Shown: positions 8,890 through 18,000, numbered from the stretch's first letter. The stretch is DNA of 32,124 nt from Deltaproteobacteria bacterium (GCA_024644775.1 JAHEHB010000010.1:1-32124); one strand, 5' to 3'. Numbers and translations are program-made. Notes: generated from the letters alone by a model not told the origin.

Positions 8890-9258
8890 TTGCGCACATT
8901 TTCATTTACCAAGGCAGACAGGATTCTAAATCGATCCGAGTTCCTTCGATTATCGAAGATCGGAGCGAAGATTCAAAATCAATACTTCATCGCCTTATAC
9001 TGTCCAGGACGATCTGACAGAACTCGCCTTGGGCTTACCGTATCGAAAAGGGTTGGTAAGGCTGCAACGCGAAACAGGATCAAGCGGTTTGCCAGAGAAT
9101 ATTTTCGGTTAAACAGGCACCATATGACAGGTAGATGGGATATTAATCTCATTGCCAAGAAAAAGGCTGCGAGCCTGTCTTCACAAGAGGCAGCCTCATA
9201 CCTTCAGGATATTTTCAAAAGGGTCGAGGCAACTGAACGATGGAACGTTTTTGTCTAA
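8890..9258 (+). CDS. rnpA: Ribonuclease P protein component
   Basis: The protein cofactor of RNase P, which removes the 5' leader from pre-tRNA with the catalytic RNA. 122 residues. The N terminus ([20 protein letters not shown]) and the RNA-binding RNR signature ([22 protein letters not shown], about residues 52-73) are characteristic. The likely start is TTG at 8890, preceded by AGAGGG about ten bases upstream; this places the FSFTK motif correctly at the N terminus, and no ATG is available nearby. It lies 67 bases after rpmH and overlaps yidD by 19 bases. Confidence 0.95.
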   Translation: MRTFSFTKADRILNRSEFLRLSKIGAKIQNQYFIALYCPGRSDRTRLGLTVSKRVGKAATRNRIKRFAREYFRLNRHHMTGRWDINLIAKKKAASLSSQEAASYLQDIFKRVEATERWNVFV

Positions 9259-9452
9259 TACTTATTCGAGCGTACAAGTATATCATTTCCCCGGTATTAG
9301 GCCCCGCTTGCCGGTTTTATCCATCCTGTTCGGATTACGCATATCAGGCTGTTGACCGTTTCGGAATGGTCAAGGGGGTATCTTTGACTATCAAGAGAGT
9401 TCTGCGATGCCATCCTTTCCATCCTGGTGGAGTAGATCCTGTTCCAGATTGA
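9240..9452 (+). CDS. yidD: Membrane protein insertion efficiency factor YidD
   Basis: A small (70 aa) inner-membrane-associated protein that assists YidC-dependent insertion. The whole family signature is present: a basic/hydrophobic start ([19 protein letters not shown]), then [12 protein letters not shown], then [18 protein letters not shown]. The three conserved cysteines (PACRF, PSCSDY, RCHPF) are intact. The ATG lies inside the rnpA 3' end, so the two are probably translationally coupled; yidC follows after a 110-base gap. Confidence 0.96.
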   Translation: MERFCLILIRAYKYIISPVLGPACRFYPSCSDYAYQAVDRFGMVKGVSLTIKRVLRCHPFHPGGVDPVPD

Positions 9453-9562
9453 AATCCAACGCAACCCGTCTGTACCCTTTCCGATAGAAGCGATTACCTT
9501 TGCAAGTAGTGCTGCTGTAAGCTGGTTTTTCATTATTTGCACGTGTATTTTAGGAGAATATT

Positions 9563-11215
9563 ATGGAACAATCCCGGTTATTTATAGCCATCGCACTTTC
9601 ATTTCTTGTTTTCTTTATATGGCAATTTCTATTTGTTGAAAAGGAGCCGACTAAACAACCCGGACAGCAAACAAAAGAAAAGAAAATGGTATCAGAAGCC
9701 CCCTATGTACCTGTAAAAGAACAGGCTCCAGTGCAGGCTCCGATCACGGCTACCGATTCGACCGAACCCCAGAAAATGGCTAAAATAATTACGGTCAATA
9801 CCCCGCTTTACTCAGTAAAAATATCTGAAAAAGGAGGCGTTTTCACGAGTTTTGTTTTGCGAAACTTTCGTGAACAGGCCGGCAAAGACGCGCCCTTAAA
9901 AGAGCTGATTTCAGAAAGTGTTTCCTTGGGCACGGTTCAATTTGGTTTTGCCTCAAAAAGTATACCGGAGTTGGCAAACGCTGTTTTTATATCCGACGCG
10001 GCGTCTGAAACCATCAATGTGACCAACCAGCTAAAAACGCTTATCTTCCGGTGGCAGTCGGCTCAGGGTATTTCGTTCGAAAGACACTTCGCGTTTTCAC
10101 CGGAAACGTATCTGATTCAACATTCCATCATCATAAAGAATGGATCGAGTCAATCGATAAAGGACAATTTGACACTGACGTTGCGAAACACGTTGCCCGA
10201 TCAGAACAGTCGTTTTGGGTTTGAAGGGCCCAGCGCTCTCATTAACGACGAAGTTCAAGAAGTAAAGATCAAGGATATTGCAGAAAAAAATATCTATTCG
10301 GGAAACCTTCAGTGGATAGCGCTTCAAGACCGGTATTTTATTACAAGTATCATACCGTCAAGTGTTGTGGAATCCAACCTGCAGCTATATATCGATTCGA
10401 ATACTATTTTGAAAGCTCAGCATGTGCAGCCGGAGATAACCATAAATTCCGGAACCCAACACACCTTTGACTATGAGCTTTATTTTGGACCCAAGAGTGT
10501 AAAGATCTTAAAGGGAGTAGGCAGGGAGCTCGATAAAGCCGTTAATTTTGGAATGTTTGATTTTATCGCAAAACCCTGCCTTTGGGTGATGAACTTTTTA
10601 TATAGCATTATTCCAAATTACGGCGTCGCGATCATTATTCTGACGATGATGACGAAACTTCTTCTGTGGCCGCTGGGAGTGAAGAGTTATAAGTCCATGA
10701 ACGAAATGAAAAAACTTCAACCCATAATGACGGAAATTCGTGAAAAGCACAAAGGCGATAAAAAGAAAATGAATGAAGAGATTATGGGCTTATATAAAAC
10801 TTATAAAATCAACCCCATGGGAGGATGTCTTCCCATGATTGCCCAAATTCCGGTGTTTTTTGCACTCTATCGAATGCTGTATGAAGCCATTGAACTCAGA
10901 CATGCGCCATTTTTTGGTTGGATAAACGATTTGTCAGCGCCGGACCGGTTGTTTCAGTTTACTTTTTCCATTCCGTTTATGCAGCCACCTTACGGTATTC
11001 CGGTGCTTACACTCATCATGGGCGCTACGATGTTTCTGCAGCAGAAAATGACACCCTCTCCGGGAGATCCGAGTCAGGCTAAAATGATGATGCTGATGCC
11101 GGTTGTATTTACATTTATTTTTATTAACTTTTCATCCGGTCTTGTACTGTATTGGCTGATAAATAACATTTTGTCTATCTCTCAGCAGTATTATATTACT
11201 AGAAAGCTTGCTTAA
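9563..11215 (+). CDS. yidC: Membrane protein insertase YidC (Oxa1 family)
   Basis: Inserts and folds inner-membrane proteins, alone or with SecYEG. 550 residues, in the Gram-negative form: an N-terminal membrane anchor (about residues 5-24, LFIAIALSFLVFFIWQFLFV), a large periplasmic domain (about 75-335), and a C-terminal five-helix 60KD_IMP domain (about 345-545). The latter includes the cytoplasmic coiled hairpin with charged EIREKHKGDKKKMNEEIMGLY, and NPMGGCLPMIAQIPVFFALY. AGGAGA precedes the ATG. The 110 bases upstream hold no other gene that I can see. Confidence 0.97.
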   Translation: MEQSRLFIAIALSFLVFFIWQFLFVEKEPTKQPGQQTKEKKMVSEAPYVPVKEQAPVQAPITATDSTEPQKMAKIITVNTPLYSVKISEKGGVFTSFVLRNFREQAGKDAPLKELISESVSLGTVQFGFASKSIPELANAVFISDAASETINVTNQLKTLIFRWQSAQGISFERHFAFSPETYLIQHSIIIKNGSSQSIKDNLTLTLRNTLPDQNSRFGFEGPSALINDEVQEVKIKDIAEKNIYSGNLQWIALQDRYFITSIIPSSVVESNLQLYIDSNTILKAQHVQPEITINSGTQHTFDYELYFGPKSVKILKGVGRELDKAVNFGMFDFIAKPCLWVMNFLYSIIPNYGVAIIILTMMTKLLLWPLGVKSYKSMNEMKKLQPIMTEIREKHKGDKKKMNEEIMGLYKTYKINPMGGCLPMIAQIPVFFALYRMLYEAIELRHAPFFGWINDLSAPDRLFQFTFSIPFMQPPYGIPVLTLIMGATMFLQQKMTPSPGDPSQAKMMMLMPVVFTFIFINFSSGLVLYWLINNILSISQQYYITRKLA

Positions 11216-11339
11216 TGGTGCGAATTCACGAGAACATCTTTTTGGCGATTGGATTGAATGGGTACAGTTGTCGGCTGTGTCGCAAAATTGATACTATCGC
11301 CTGTAAAATCCCAGTTTACGTTATCAAGGGAGGTCCTAT

Positions 11340-12116
11340 ATGGCATCAGTGTTAGAATTTGAAGAGAAAAATGTTGAAATTGCAGTTGACAAGGCATGCA
11401 AAGAGCTAAACGTCCAAAAGGAAGCGTTGGTTTACGAGGTCCTATCTTATGGTTCGACCGGGATCTTTGGTCTTGTTGGCTCTAAAAAGGCCAGAATTCG
11501 GGTCACACTTCCAGAAGAAGATGCACAAATAATCGAGGAAAACGATGTTGAAAACCTTCAAGCTGAAACCCTCGAAGAAAACAACACGGTTTTCGCCGAA
11601 AAAGATACGGTAGGGGAAAGTGAAGCGTCCATCTCCGAGGAAGCTGTGGAGGTTTCCAGACAGGCACTTCAACGGATCATTGACACGATTACTACGGATG
11701 CAGCCATTATAGAGGAAAAAGATTCTTCCCATATTCTTTTTGATATTAAGGGTGGAAATGCGGCGGTTCTGATCGGAAAGCGGGGGCAAACACTGGAAGC
11801 CATCCAGTATATTATTGAGAAGATCGCCAACAAAGGAAATAATCAGAGAATACGCGTTCAGGTGGATGTTGAAGGATATTTAAAGACGCGTCAAACCAAT
11901 CTTGAAAAACTTGCGACCCGTCTTGCTGAGAAGGCTGTCCGTACCGGAAAACCGATGACCATTGGCCAGATGAATGCACACGATCGCCGTATTGTGCATT
12001 TGACACTAAAAAATGATAGTGGAGTTAGAACTCAAAGCCTCGGAAATGGTACATACCGGAAGCTGATGATCTATCCCAGAAAAAAGGGCTCGGGGAAAAG
12101 AATTTCAGCGCGATAA
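11340..12116 (+). CDS. khpB: Jag/KhpB RNA-binding protein (Jag_N, KH and R3H domains)
   Basis: A single-strand RNA-binding protein usually encoded after yidC. 258 residues: a Jag_N domain (about 1-52, ending VLSYGSTGIFGLVGSKKARIRV), an acidic linker (about 57-110), a KH domain with the GxxG loop (VLIGKRGQTLEAIQYI, about 141-156), and an R3H domain near the C terminus (MNAHDRRIVHLTL). A strong ribosome binding site (AGGGAGGTC) lies just before the ATG; mnmE begins 19 bases after the stop. Confidence 0.95.
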   Translation: MASVLEFEEKNVEIAVDKACKELNVQKEALVYEVLSYGSTGIFGLVGSKKARIRVTLPEEDAQIIEENDVENLQAETLEENNTVFAEKDTVGESEASISEEAVEVSRQALQRIIDTITTDAAIIEEKDSSHILFDIKGGNAAVLIGKRGQTLEAIQYIIEKIANKGNNQRIRVQVDVEGYLKTRQTNLEKLATRLAEKAVRTGKPMTIGQMNAHDRRIVHLTLKNDSGVRTQSLGNGTYRKLMIYPRKKGSGKRISAR

Positions 12117-12135
12117 TGGATAAACGGTTTTTAGT

Positions 12136-13536
12136 ATGGGCAATTCAACGATTGCTGCGATTGCAACACCGGTAGGGAAAGGTGGTATCGGGATTATTAA
12201 AATATCAGGCAATGCCGCCATTCCCATTGCCACATCTATTTTTAGAAAATTCGGTTCGGATTTCAAAGAAGAAGAGACGGGTTTGTTATCCTTTGAATCT
12301 CACCGGCTTTATCATGGTCGTATCATAAATCCTAAAAGCGGGAATGTCCTTGACGAAGTTCTGCTTTCAGTGATGAAGGCACCGCGATCTTATACTCGGG
12401 AAGATGTTGTTGAAATCAACTCTCATTCCGGAATGGTTGTTCTTTCAGCGGTTCTTGAGTTAGTATTGAATATGGGTGCCAGACTGGCCGAGCCGGGAGA
12501 ATTTACAAAACGGGCATTTCTTCACGGCCGAATCGATCTAACCCAGGCAGAAGGGATTATCGATATCATTAATGCCCGTACTGAAAAATCCTTAAGAATC
12601 GCCGGCGCTCAGCTCAATGGTGCGCTTGCGAAACCGGTTCGATCCATCAGACACGCATTGCTTGAAATGCTTGCTGAAATGGAAGCAACCATCGATTTCC
12701 CCGACGATATGGAGGAACTATCCTCTACTTGTGCCTCCATTCAATCACTGCAGCGAACAGTCATCCAGCCCTTACAGTCTCTGTTGAACAGATACCAGAG
12801 CGGGCACGTCTATCGAGACGGGATAAAAATGGCTGTTGTAGGACGACCGAACGTGGGCAAATCGAGTTTGGTAAACCGCATGATTCAAAAGGACCGGATC
12901 ATCGTGACGGCCATTCCCGGGACCACTCGAGATTTGATAGAAGAAACATTGGATATTCGAGGGATTCCGGTAATCATAACGGATACAGCAGGATTGCATC
13001 GTACAACCGATCTCGTGGAGTCCATTGGAATTCAAAAGACCCAAGCGTATATCCGTTCTTCTGATCTCGTTCTGTTTATGGTTGATGCCTCTCGACCATT
13101 AAGCGATGAAGACAACGATATCTACAAGGCCATTGAGAAACAAAAAACCATTTTAGTGATAAATAAATCGGATCTGGTTGAGAATCGTTACAATTACCCT
13201 ATCCCGTGTGCGTGGGAAATGCCCCGCATTATGACCTCTGCGCTTTGCAATCATGGAATCGATGCGTTGAAGGATTTGATTGCAAAAGATTTTGTCGAAA
13301 ATGGGGTCATGGGGAATGGAGACGGCATTGTACCCAATTTGAGACACAAACAAAGCCTTGAAAAATGCATTCAGGCTGCACATTCAGCATTTGACGGGTT
13401 TCGTGATAATCGACCCGAAGAACTCATTGTTATGGATATGAAAGAGGCGGTCGGTTTTTTAGATGAAATTCTTGGACTGTCCGCTAGTGGTGCGATTATC
13501 GAAGAAATTTTTCAAAGATTTTGTATCGGCAAGTGA
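12136..13536 (+). CDS. mnmE: tRNA uridine-5-carboxymethylaminomethyl(34) synthesis GTPase MnmE
   Basis: With MnmG it modifies the wobble uridine of certain tRNAs. 466 residues, normal length. The N-terminal folate-binding domain starts TIAAIATPVGKGGIGIIKISG. The G domain is inserted in the helical domain: P-loop GRPNVGKSS (about 236-244), G3 DTAG (about 283-286) and G4 NKSD. The C terminus ends with the catalytic CIGK motif. mnmG is not adjacent in this window. The ribosome binding site is poor, which fits translation following on from jag. Confidence 0.97.
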   Translation: MGNSTIAAIATPVGKGGIGIIKISGNAAIPIATSIFRKFGSDFKEEETGLLSFESHRLYHGRIINPKSGNVLDEVLLSVMKAPRSYTREDVVEINSHSGMVVLSAVLELVLNMGARLAEPGEFTKRAFLHGRIDLTQAEGIIDIINARTEKSLRIAGAQLNGALAKPVRSIRHALLEMLAEMEATIDFPDDMEELSSTCASIQSLQRTVIQPLQSLLNRYQSGHVYRDGIKMAVVGRPNVGKSSLVNRMIQKDRIIVTAIPGTTRDLIEETLDIRGIPVIITDTAGLHRTTDLVESIGIQKTQAYIRSSDLVLFMVDASRPLSDEDNDIYKAIEKQKTILVINKSDLVENRYNYPIPCAWEMPRIMTSALCNHGIDALKDLIAKDFVENGVMGNGDGIVPNLRHKQSLEKCIQAAHSAFDGFRDNRPEELIVMDMKEAVGFLDEILGLSASGAIIEEIFQRFCIGK

Positions 13537-13612
13537 AGCCACTACCCGTATGTTACTGACGCGCCACAGTCCCTATTTTAGCGGGACATTATTATCTCCC
13601 AAAGGCGACAAA

Positions 13613-13628
13613 TGTTTCACGTGAAACA
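13613..13628. promoter_or_regulatory. parS centromere site (ParB-binding)
   Basis: TGTTTCACGTGAAACA is a perfect 16-base palindrome, extended to 20 bases by flanking AA/TT, and equals the widely conserved chromosomal parS consensus (TGTTNCACGTGAAACA). ParB loads here as a CTP-dependent clamp, marking the origin-proximal domain. It lies between mnmE and the YkgJ-type gene, 27 bases before the latter's ATG. No parA or parB is encoded in the neighbouring genes. Confidence 0.9.
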
Positions 13629-13654
13629 TTAAAAAAATAATATAAGGAGTCACC

Positions 13655-14341
13655 ATGGATATGGATTTTGGGCCCTTCTTTAAACAATATGAAGCGCTGG
13701 TTCGGGTTGCAGAAGATTCGTTTAAGCGTGTTCAATCAGATTATCCGGAGTGCATAAAATGCAAGATCGGATGTTCGGATTGTTGCCATGCTTTATTTGA
13801 TATCACACTCATTGAAGCCATTTACATCAACCATCATTTTAAAAAACAGCTTGATGCTGCGGTGAGGGCTGGGATCATCGAAAAAGCAAACAGCGTCGAT
13901 CGCAAGATATATAAAATCAAGCGAAATGCTTACCGAGCTGCAGCCGGCGGCACCAAAGAAGAAGCAGTCCTTTCTGCTATGGCAAAAGAGCGGATACGGT
14001 GTCCGCTGTTAAACAACCAAGAAATATGTGATCTATATGACTTTCGCCCCATCACTTGCCGGGTTTACGGCATTCCGACCGCCATCAAAGGAAGGGGCCA
14101 TACTTGCGGTCTGACAGGATTTAAGGAGGGAAACGCCTATCCGACAGTTCAGATGGATATCTTTCATCGCAAACTTTATGAAATATCGCTTGAAACGATT
14201 AAAGGGATTTGTTCCGGCCACATCAAGATGGCGGATATGCTTATTCCGGTGTCAATGGCGCTGCTTACGGAATATAATGAAGAATATCTTGGCGTTTCGA
14301 ATGCTGAGGATAACGCTCAAGACGTAAGGGGTAACAGATGA
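13655..14341 (+). CDS. YkgJ-family Cys-cluster protein
   Basis: A 228-residue protein with the CxxCxxxCC-type cluster of the YkgJ family: C33, C36, C40, C43 and C44 (ECIKCKIGCSDCCHALFDIT). A second conserved segment (RCPLL-x5-CDLYDFRPITCRVYGIP, about 115-145) completes the family signature. The cysteines probably bind zinc or an iron-sulfur cluster; the family has no settled function. GGAG precedes the ATG. Its stop overlaps the start of the next gene (ATGA), so the two form a translationally coupled pair. Confidence 0.85.
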   Translation: MDMDFGPFFKQYEALVRVAEDSFKRVQSDYPECIKCKIGCSDCCHALFDITLIEAIYINHHFKKQLDAAVRAGIIEKANSVDRKIYKIKRNAYRAAAGGTKEEAVLSAMAKERIRCPLLNNQEICDLYDFRPITCRVYGIPTAIKGRGHTCGLTGFKEGNAYPTVQMDIFHRKLYEISLETIKGICSGHIKMADMLIPVSMALLTEYNEEYLGVSNAEDNAQDVRGNR

Positions 14342-14682
14342 CTGAATTGTCCCCCGCAGAGGAAAAACGAAAACGGGCTATTTTCGATACGATGTCTCCC
14401 AAACGACAAAAACAGGTTTTGAAAAAAGGGTACGATTTATGGGATCCATTTCAGAAACCCAAAGATCCCATCGATATTCGAAAAGAAAAAACCCAACGCA
14501 CCACGCAGATGCTTGTCAGAGAATTTTTACAGACCCGAACCGGTGACAACTATTCCAATGAATATGGTCGGGGGGTTTTAGACATCTGTTTGGGTATAAT
14601 AAATGAAAATGATCGGTATCGCGGAATGTTCGAATTTTCATTGTGGTATTATGAATTGCTAAAAAAAGAAGGTCAGCTTTAG
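14338..14682 (+). CDS. 114-aa soluble protein of unknown function, coupled to the YkgJ-type gene
   Basis: A charged, soluble protein with no signal peptide or membrane segment. The N-terminal half is highly basic (KRKRAIFDTMSPKRQKQVLKKG); the middle has WDPFQKPKDPIDIRKEKTQR and the C-terminal half is helical (NRDRYRG-like segment, FEFSLWYYELLKKEG). I do not recognise a domain. Its ATG overlaps the stop of the Cys-cluster gene by four bases, so the two proteins are expected in similar amounts and may act together, for example in metal handling or protein/RNA modification; this is inference from position only. Confidence 0.8.
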   Translation: MTELSPAEEKRKRAIFDTMSPKRQKQVLKKGYDLWDPFQKPKDPIDIRKEKTQRTTQMLVREFLQTRTGDNYSNEYGRGVLDICLGIINENDRYRGMFEFSLWYYELLKKEGQL

Positions 14683-14770
14683 GAGCTTAAGATAATTTCG
14701 ATTTTACCGATTTATTTGTGTATACGTATATACGAGTATGATTATAGGCTGTTGGTTCAATTTACCGGAT

Positions 14771-14847
14771 TCAGGTTTCAATATTCAGTTTTTGCGTTTC
14801 TTGCTTTTGATCCACCTGCGGCGGAACACCTGAAACCCGAAACCTGA
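14771..14847. repeat. Imperfect inverted repeat in the gap before the DksA/TraR gene
   Basis: TCAGGTTTC at 14771-14779 is the exact reverse complement of GAAACCTGA at 14839-14847, and CCGG lies just outside each arm (CCGGAT versus the complement of CACCCGG). The loop is about 59 bases and contains a partial extra copy (CCTGAAACCC). It resembles the dispersed CTGAAAC-type intergenic repeats seen in some deltaproteobacterial genomes. No gene is visible in 14683-14970. Confidence 0.4.
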
Positions 14848-14970
14848 CACCCGGCATATACTTTCTGCTTTACAGAGTTATATTGATGTGCTAAAAACGC
14901 TCTTTTTGTTTGCATGAATTCAAAGCAAAGCTTTCAAAAGAAAGAAACATGTGTTTTAAAGGAACGAAAG

Positions 14971-15333
14971 ATGAAAAAAAAGGATTTGGAATATTTTAGA
15001 AAGCTTTTAACCGGTCAATTGGAAGAACTTCTGGAACAGGCAGATGATACGGTTTCCGGTATGACCGCACCGAAGGAGAACTTCCCCGATCCAACAGACC
15101 GTGCATCGCTTGAAGCAGACAGAAATTTTTTGCTTCGAATTCGAGACAGGGAAAGTAAGCTGATAAAAAAGATCAAAAAAGCGCTTGTGCGTATGGATAA
15201 TGGAACATTCGGCATCTGTGAATCCTGTGGTGAAAACATCTCAATAAAGCGATTGAAGGCAAGGCCTGTTACGACCCAGTGTATTGAGTGTAAAACGAAA
15301 GAGGAGGCATTAGAGAAAGCGCTTGGGATATAA
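14971..15333 (+). CDS. DksA/TraR-family zinc-finger regulator
   Basis: A 120-residue protein with a coiled-coil N-terminal region, the acidic tip segment (DPTDRAS, D40 and D43) and a four-Cys zinc finger: C83 and C86 (CESCG), C104 and C107 (CIEC). Proteins of this family bind the RNA polymerase secondary channel and, with ppGpp in the case of DksA, adjust transcription initiation. I choose the ATG at 14971 because AAAGGA lies eight bases upstream and the protein then begins MKKKDLEYF as in relatives; an in-frame ATG at 14914 would add 19 atypical residues. The stop overlaps the next gene's start region. Confidence 0.92.
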   Translation: MKKKDLEYFRKLLTGQLEELLEQADDTVSGMTAPKENFPDPTDRASLEADRNFLLRIRDRESKLIKKIKKALVRMDNGTFGICESCGENISIKRLKARPVTTQCIECKTKEEALEKALGI

Positions 15334-16222
15334 AGATCTTGCGAAGATTGATCTACATATACATTCCAATGCATCAGATGGTACGCTGTCCCCTTCTGAG
15401 ATTATTTCACGTGCCTGTCATCTTAACCTAAGAGCGATTTCCATTACCGATCACGACACGCTTGAAGGCTCCCGGGCAGCAATTCACGCCGGAATTCCTT
15501 CCACCGTAAAATTCTTAAGTGGTGTTGAAATTAGTGCGTCCGCACCGCCATCCTTTTTTTTGTCAGGCAGTTTTCACATATTAGGATATGGCATTCGGTT
15601 GGAAGATCCTATCTTGGATCGCGCACTAAAAAGGCTACAGATTGCAAGAAAGAATAGAAATCCACAGATAATTGACCGTTTAAAGCAACTCGGCATCGAT
15701 ATTTCTTTAGAAAAACTTCAGGAAGAATTTGGCGAGAGCCAATTAGGAAGGCCCCATATCGCACAACTGATGGTAAAAAAGGGTTTTGTCGCATCCATAG
15801 ATGAAGCGTTTGATTCCTACATTGGAAAAGATAAACCTGCCTATGTCGATAAACATCGAATGAGCTGCGCTGACGCAATTGAAACGATTGACGGTGCGGG
15901 CGGTATCGCGGTGTTAGCGCATCCGTATCTACTGAGAACAAATGACACCGATGCATTCGAAAAACTTTTATTTCACCTGAAAAATCTCGGGCTTGGAGGA
16001 TTGGAGGTATATTATCCGGATCATCCCCGTGATGAAACGAATTTTTATGCGACGCTTGCAAATCGCCTTGGTTTGCTGATGACCGGGGGGACGGATTTTC
16101 ATGGTAATGTGAATCCTGACATCGAAATGGGGAGCGGGAGGGGTTCGTTTTTTGTTCCGTATCAGCTTTATGAGGAAATTATTAAATGTTTTGATCGTCC
16201 TGGCAAACAAGAGGTGATTTAA
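15323..16222 (+). CDS. PHP-domain phosphoesterase (TrpH/RNase AM-like)
   Basis: A 299-residue metal-dependent phosphoesterase of the PHP superfamily. Metal ligands are visible: H12, H14 and D19 (IDLHIHSNASDG), D43 and H44 (SITDHDTLEG), E in GVEIS, H in VLAHPYL, and the C-terminal GGTDFHG. In E. coli a related protein (RNase AM, YciV/TrpH) is a 5'-3' exonuclease acting on short RNA; other relatives hydrolyse nucleotide 3',5'-bisphosphates. The start is TTG at 15323, inside the last codons of the DksA/TraR gene, with no earlier ATG available; this implies coupled translation. Confidence 0.9.
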   Translation: MGYKDLAKIDLHIHSNASDGTLSPSEIISRACHLNLRAISITDHDTLEGSRAAIHAGIPSTVKFLSGVEISASAPPSFFLSGSFHILGYGIRLEDPILDRALKRLQIARKNRNPQIIDRLKQLGIDISLEKLQEEFGESQLGRPHIAQLMVKKGFVASIDEAFDSYIGKDKPAYVDKHRMSCADAIETIDGAGGIAVLAHPYLLRTNDTDAFEKLLFHLKNLGLGGLEVYYPDHPRDETNFYATLANRLGLLMTGGTDFHGNVNPDIEMGSGRGSFFVPYQLYEEIIKCFDRPGKQEVI

Positions 16223-16276
16223 ACATTCATTCATCTCTTTTCATTCCACAAATGCGCACATAATAAGAGTTTTCGG

Positions 16277-16975
16277 ATGGAGATATCAAACCTGGTTGAA
16301 TTGGAACAAAAAATACAATACACGTTTAAAGACAAAGCGGTTCTTGAAGAGTCCCTGCGACATAGCTCTTTTGTAAACGAGCAGGTTCTGTCGGGTATGC
16401 GAGATAATGAACGGCTTGAGTTTCTTGGCGATGCGGTTTTGAGTTTGATCGTGGGACACTTACTGATGCGTCATTATCCCGAATTAAGGGAGGGCGAGCT
16501 TTCCCGGATGCGTGCTCGATTGGTGAATGAGGATCAACTTGCGGCGGTTGCCCGGCAATGCGATCTCGGTGCCCATATCATGCTCGGAAAAGGAGAACTT
16601 CAAACAAACGGATATAACAAATCCTCGATATTGGCAGATACGTTTGAAGCGTTACTGGCTGCTGTTTATTTGGACGGTGGATTTGATGCCGCTTTTCGGC
16701 TCATAGAATCGAGATTCTCGAACCTGATTCTATCGGAAGGGATATCGATGGCCGATCAGGACTACAAGAGTCAATTGCAGGAGCTTGTACAGACCACACA
16801 GATGGAGATGCCGAACTACCGGGTAATCAGCGAAAGCGGTCCAGATCACGACAAAACATTTAGCGTTCAAATGACGATAAGAGAGATTCTTACCGAAGGC
16901 AACGGCAGGAGCAAAAAACTAGCGGAGCAAGAGGCTGCACGCAAGGCTTTGCACATTTTGAGAAATCCATTGTGA
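16277..16975 (+). CDS. rnc: Ribonuclease III
   Basis: Cleaves double-stranded RNA, including the rRNA precursor. 232 residues, of the usual length. The catalytic domain has the signature ERLEFLGDAVLSL with E48 and D52, and the second metal pair D121 and E124 (DTFEALLAAVYLDGG). A double-stranded-RNA-binding domain follows (about 160-230, DYKSQLQELVQ to RSKKLAEQEAARKAL). Its stop overlaps the GTG of the next gene. Confidence 0.96.
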   Translation: MEISNLVELEQKIQYTFKDKAVLEESLRHSSFVNEQVLSGMRDNERLEFLGDAVLSLIVGHLLMRHYPELREGELSRMRARLVNEDQLAAVARQCDLGAHIMLGKGELQTNGYNKSSILADTFEALLAAVYLDGGFDAAFRLIESRFSNLILSEGISMADQDYKSQLQELVQTTQMEMPNYRVISESGPDHDKTFSVQMTIREILTEGNGRSKKLAEQEAARKALHILRNPL

Positions 16976-18000
16976 AAGAAAGCGTGGAAAAACCCTTTAT
17001 TATTCCTGTCTTTATCCCCCATAGAGGGTGTCCGTATCAGTGTGTTTATTGTAACCAAACAGCGATTACCGGAGAAAATACAACGCTTCACTCCTCGACT
17101 CCGCTCCCAAAAAGAATCGATGATTTCCTTTGTTTTAAAAGAAAACAGCGAACCAGCATTCAAATCGCCTTTTATGGTGGAAACTTTTTGGGGCTCACGC
17201 CGAAACAGATCCGATCATTGCTTGATGAAGTGCTGCCCTTTATTCAATCTGGAACCCTAGACGGTATCCGTTTTTCCACCCGTCCGGACACCATCACAGA
17301 CGAGCGGCTTAATTTGCTGGATGAATTTCCCGTCAAAACTATTGAGTTGGGCGTTCAATCCATGGATGATACCGTCCTAAACTTGGTAAAGCGAGGTTAT
17401 ACCGCGGAGGATACCGAGAAGGCGGTGGCTCTTTTGAGGGTTCGAGGATACGAAGTGGGTCTGCAGATAATGGTGGGACTTCCGGGCGAGGATGAAACGT
17501 CATCGCTTTTGACGGGAAACCGCGTTGCCGATCTTCATCCGGATTTTGCTCGGATTTATCCAACGGTTGTTTTAAAAGGAAGTCCGCTTGAAAAATGGTA
17601 TCTTGAAGGACGCTATCGTCCCTTGAGCCTTGAAAATGCTGTGTGGCGTGTGAAAGCCTGTTATCAGTTACTAAAAAAAAACGATATTTCTGTAATTCGA
17701 ATGGGACTTCAAGCTACCGAAGATTTGGATGCGGATTCCACCGTTTTGGCCGGTCCCTATCATCCTGCTTTCGGGGATCTCGTGTATTCTGAATTATTTT
17801 TTGACATGGTTTCAGAATTGCTAAAAAAAACACGGTGTTTATCAGACGTTGTTTGCATCAAGGTCCATCCCCACAGTGTTTCGAAGATGCGCGGACACAA
17901 AAATCAGAATATCATGAGACTAAAAGATACATTTGATATTGCCTCGATTACACTCATTCCTGATGCTTCTCTTCCGGAAGATACCATAGCGCTTGTCTGA
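16972..18000 (+). CDS. Elp3-like radical SAM protein
   Basis: 342 residues, GTG start overlapping the rnc stop (GTGA). The radical SAM cluster is C20, C24 and C27 (RGCPYQCVYCNQT), followed by AFYGGNFLGL, an ELGVQSMDD segment and a GLPGED segment, as in the Elp3/HemN-like radical SAM group. The C-terminal acetyltransferase domain of true Elp3 is absent. A radical SAM gene directly after rnc is common in deltaproteobacteria, but its substrate is not known to me; tRNA or rRNA modification is a reasonable guess from the family and from the rnc pairing. Confidence 0.88.
   Translation: MKESVEKPFIIPVFIPHRGCPYQCVYCNQTAITGENTTLHSSTPLPKRIDDFLCFKRKQRTSIQIAFYGGNFLGLTPKQIRSLLDEVLPFIQSGTLDGIRFSTRPDTITDERLNLLDEFPVKTIELGVQSMDDTVLNLVKRGYTAEDTEKAVALLRVRGYEVGLQIMVGLPGEDETSSLLTGNRVADLHPDFARIYPTVVLKGSPLEKWYLEGRYRPLSLENAVWRVKACYQLLKKNDISVIRMGLQATEDLDADSTVLAGPYHPAFGDLVYSELFFDMVSELLKKTRCLSDVVCIKVHPHSVSKMRGHKNQNIMRLKDTFDIASITLIPDASLPEDTIALV

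Noticed and set aside
13569..13587. GTCCC/GGGAC hairpin after mnmE as a terminator
   Set aside because: Only a five-base stem, no U-tract; too weak to call.
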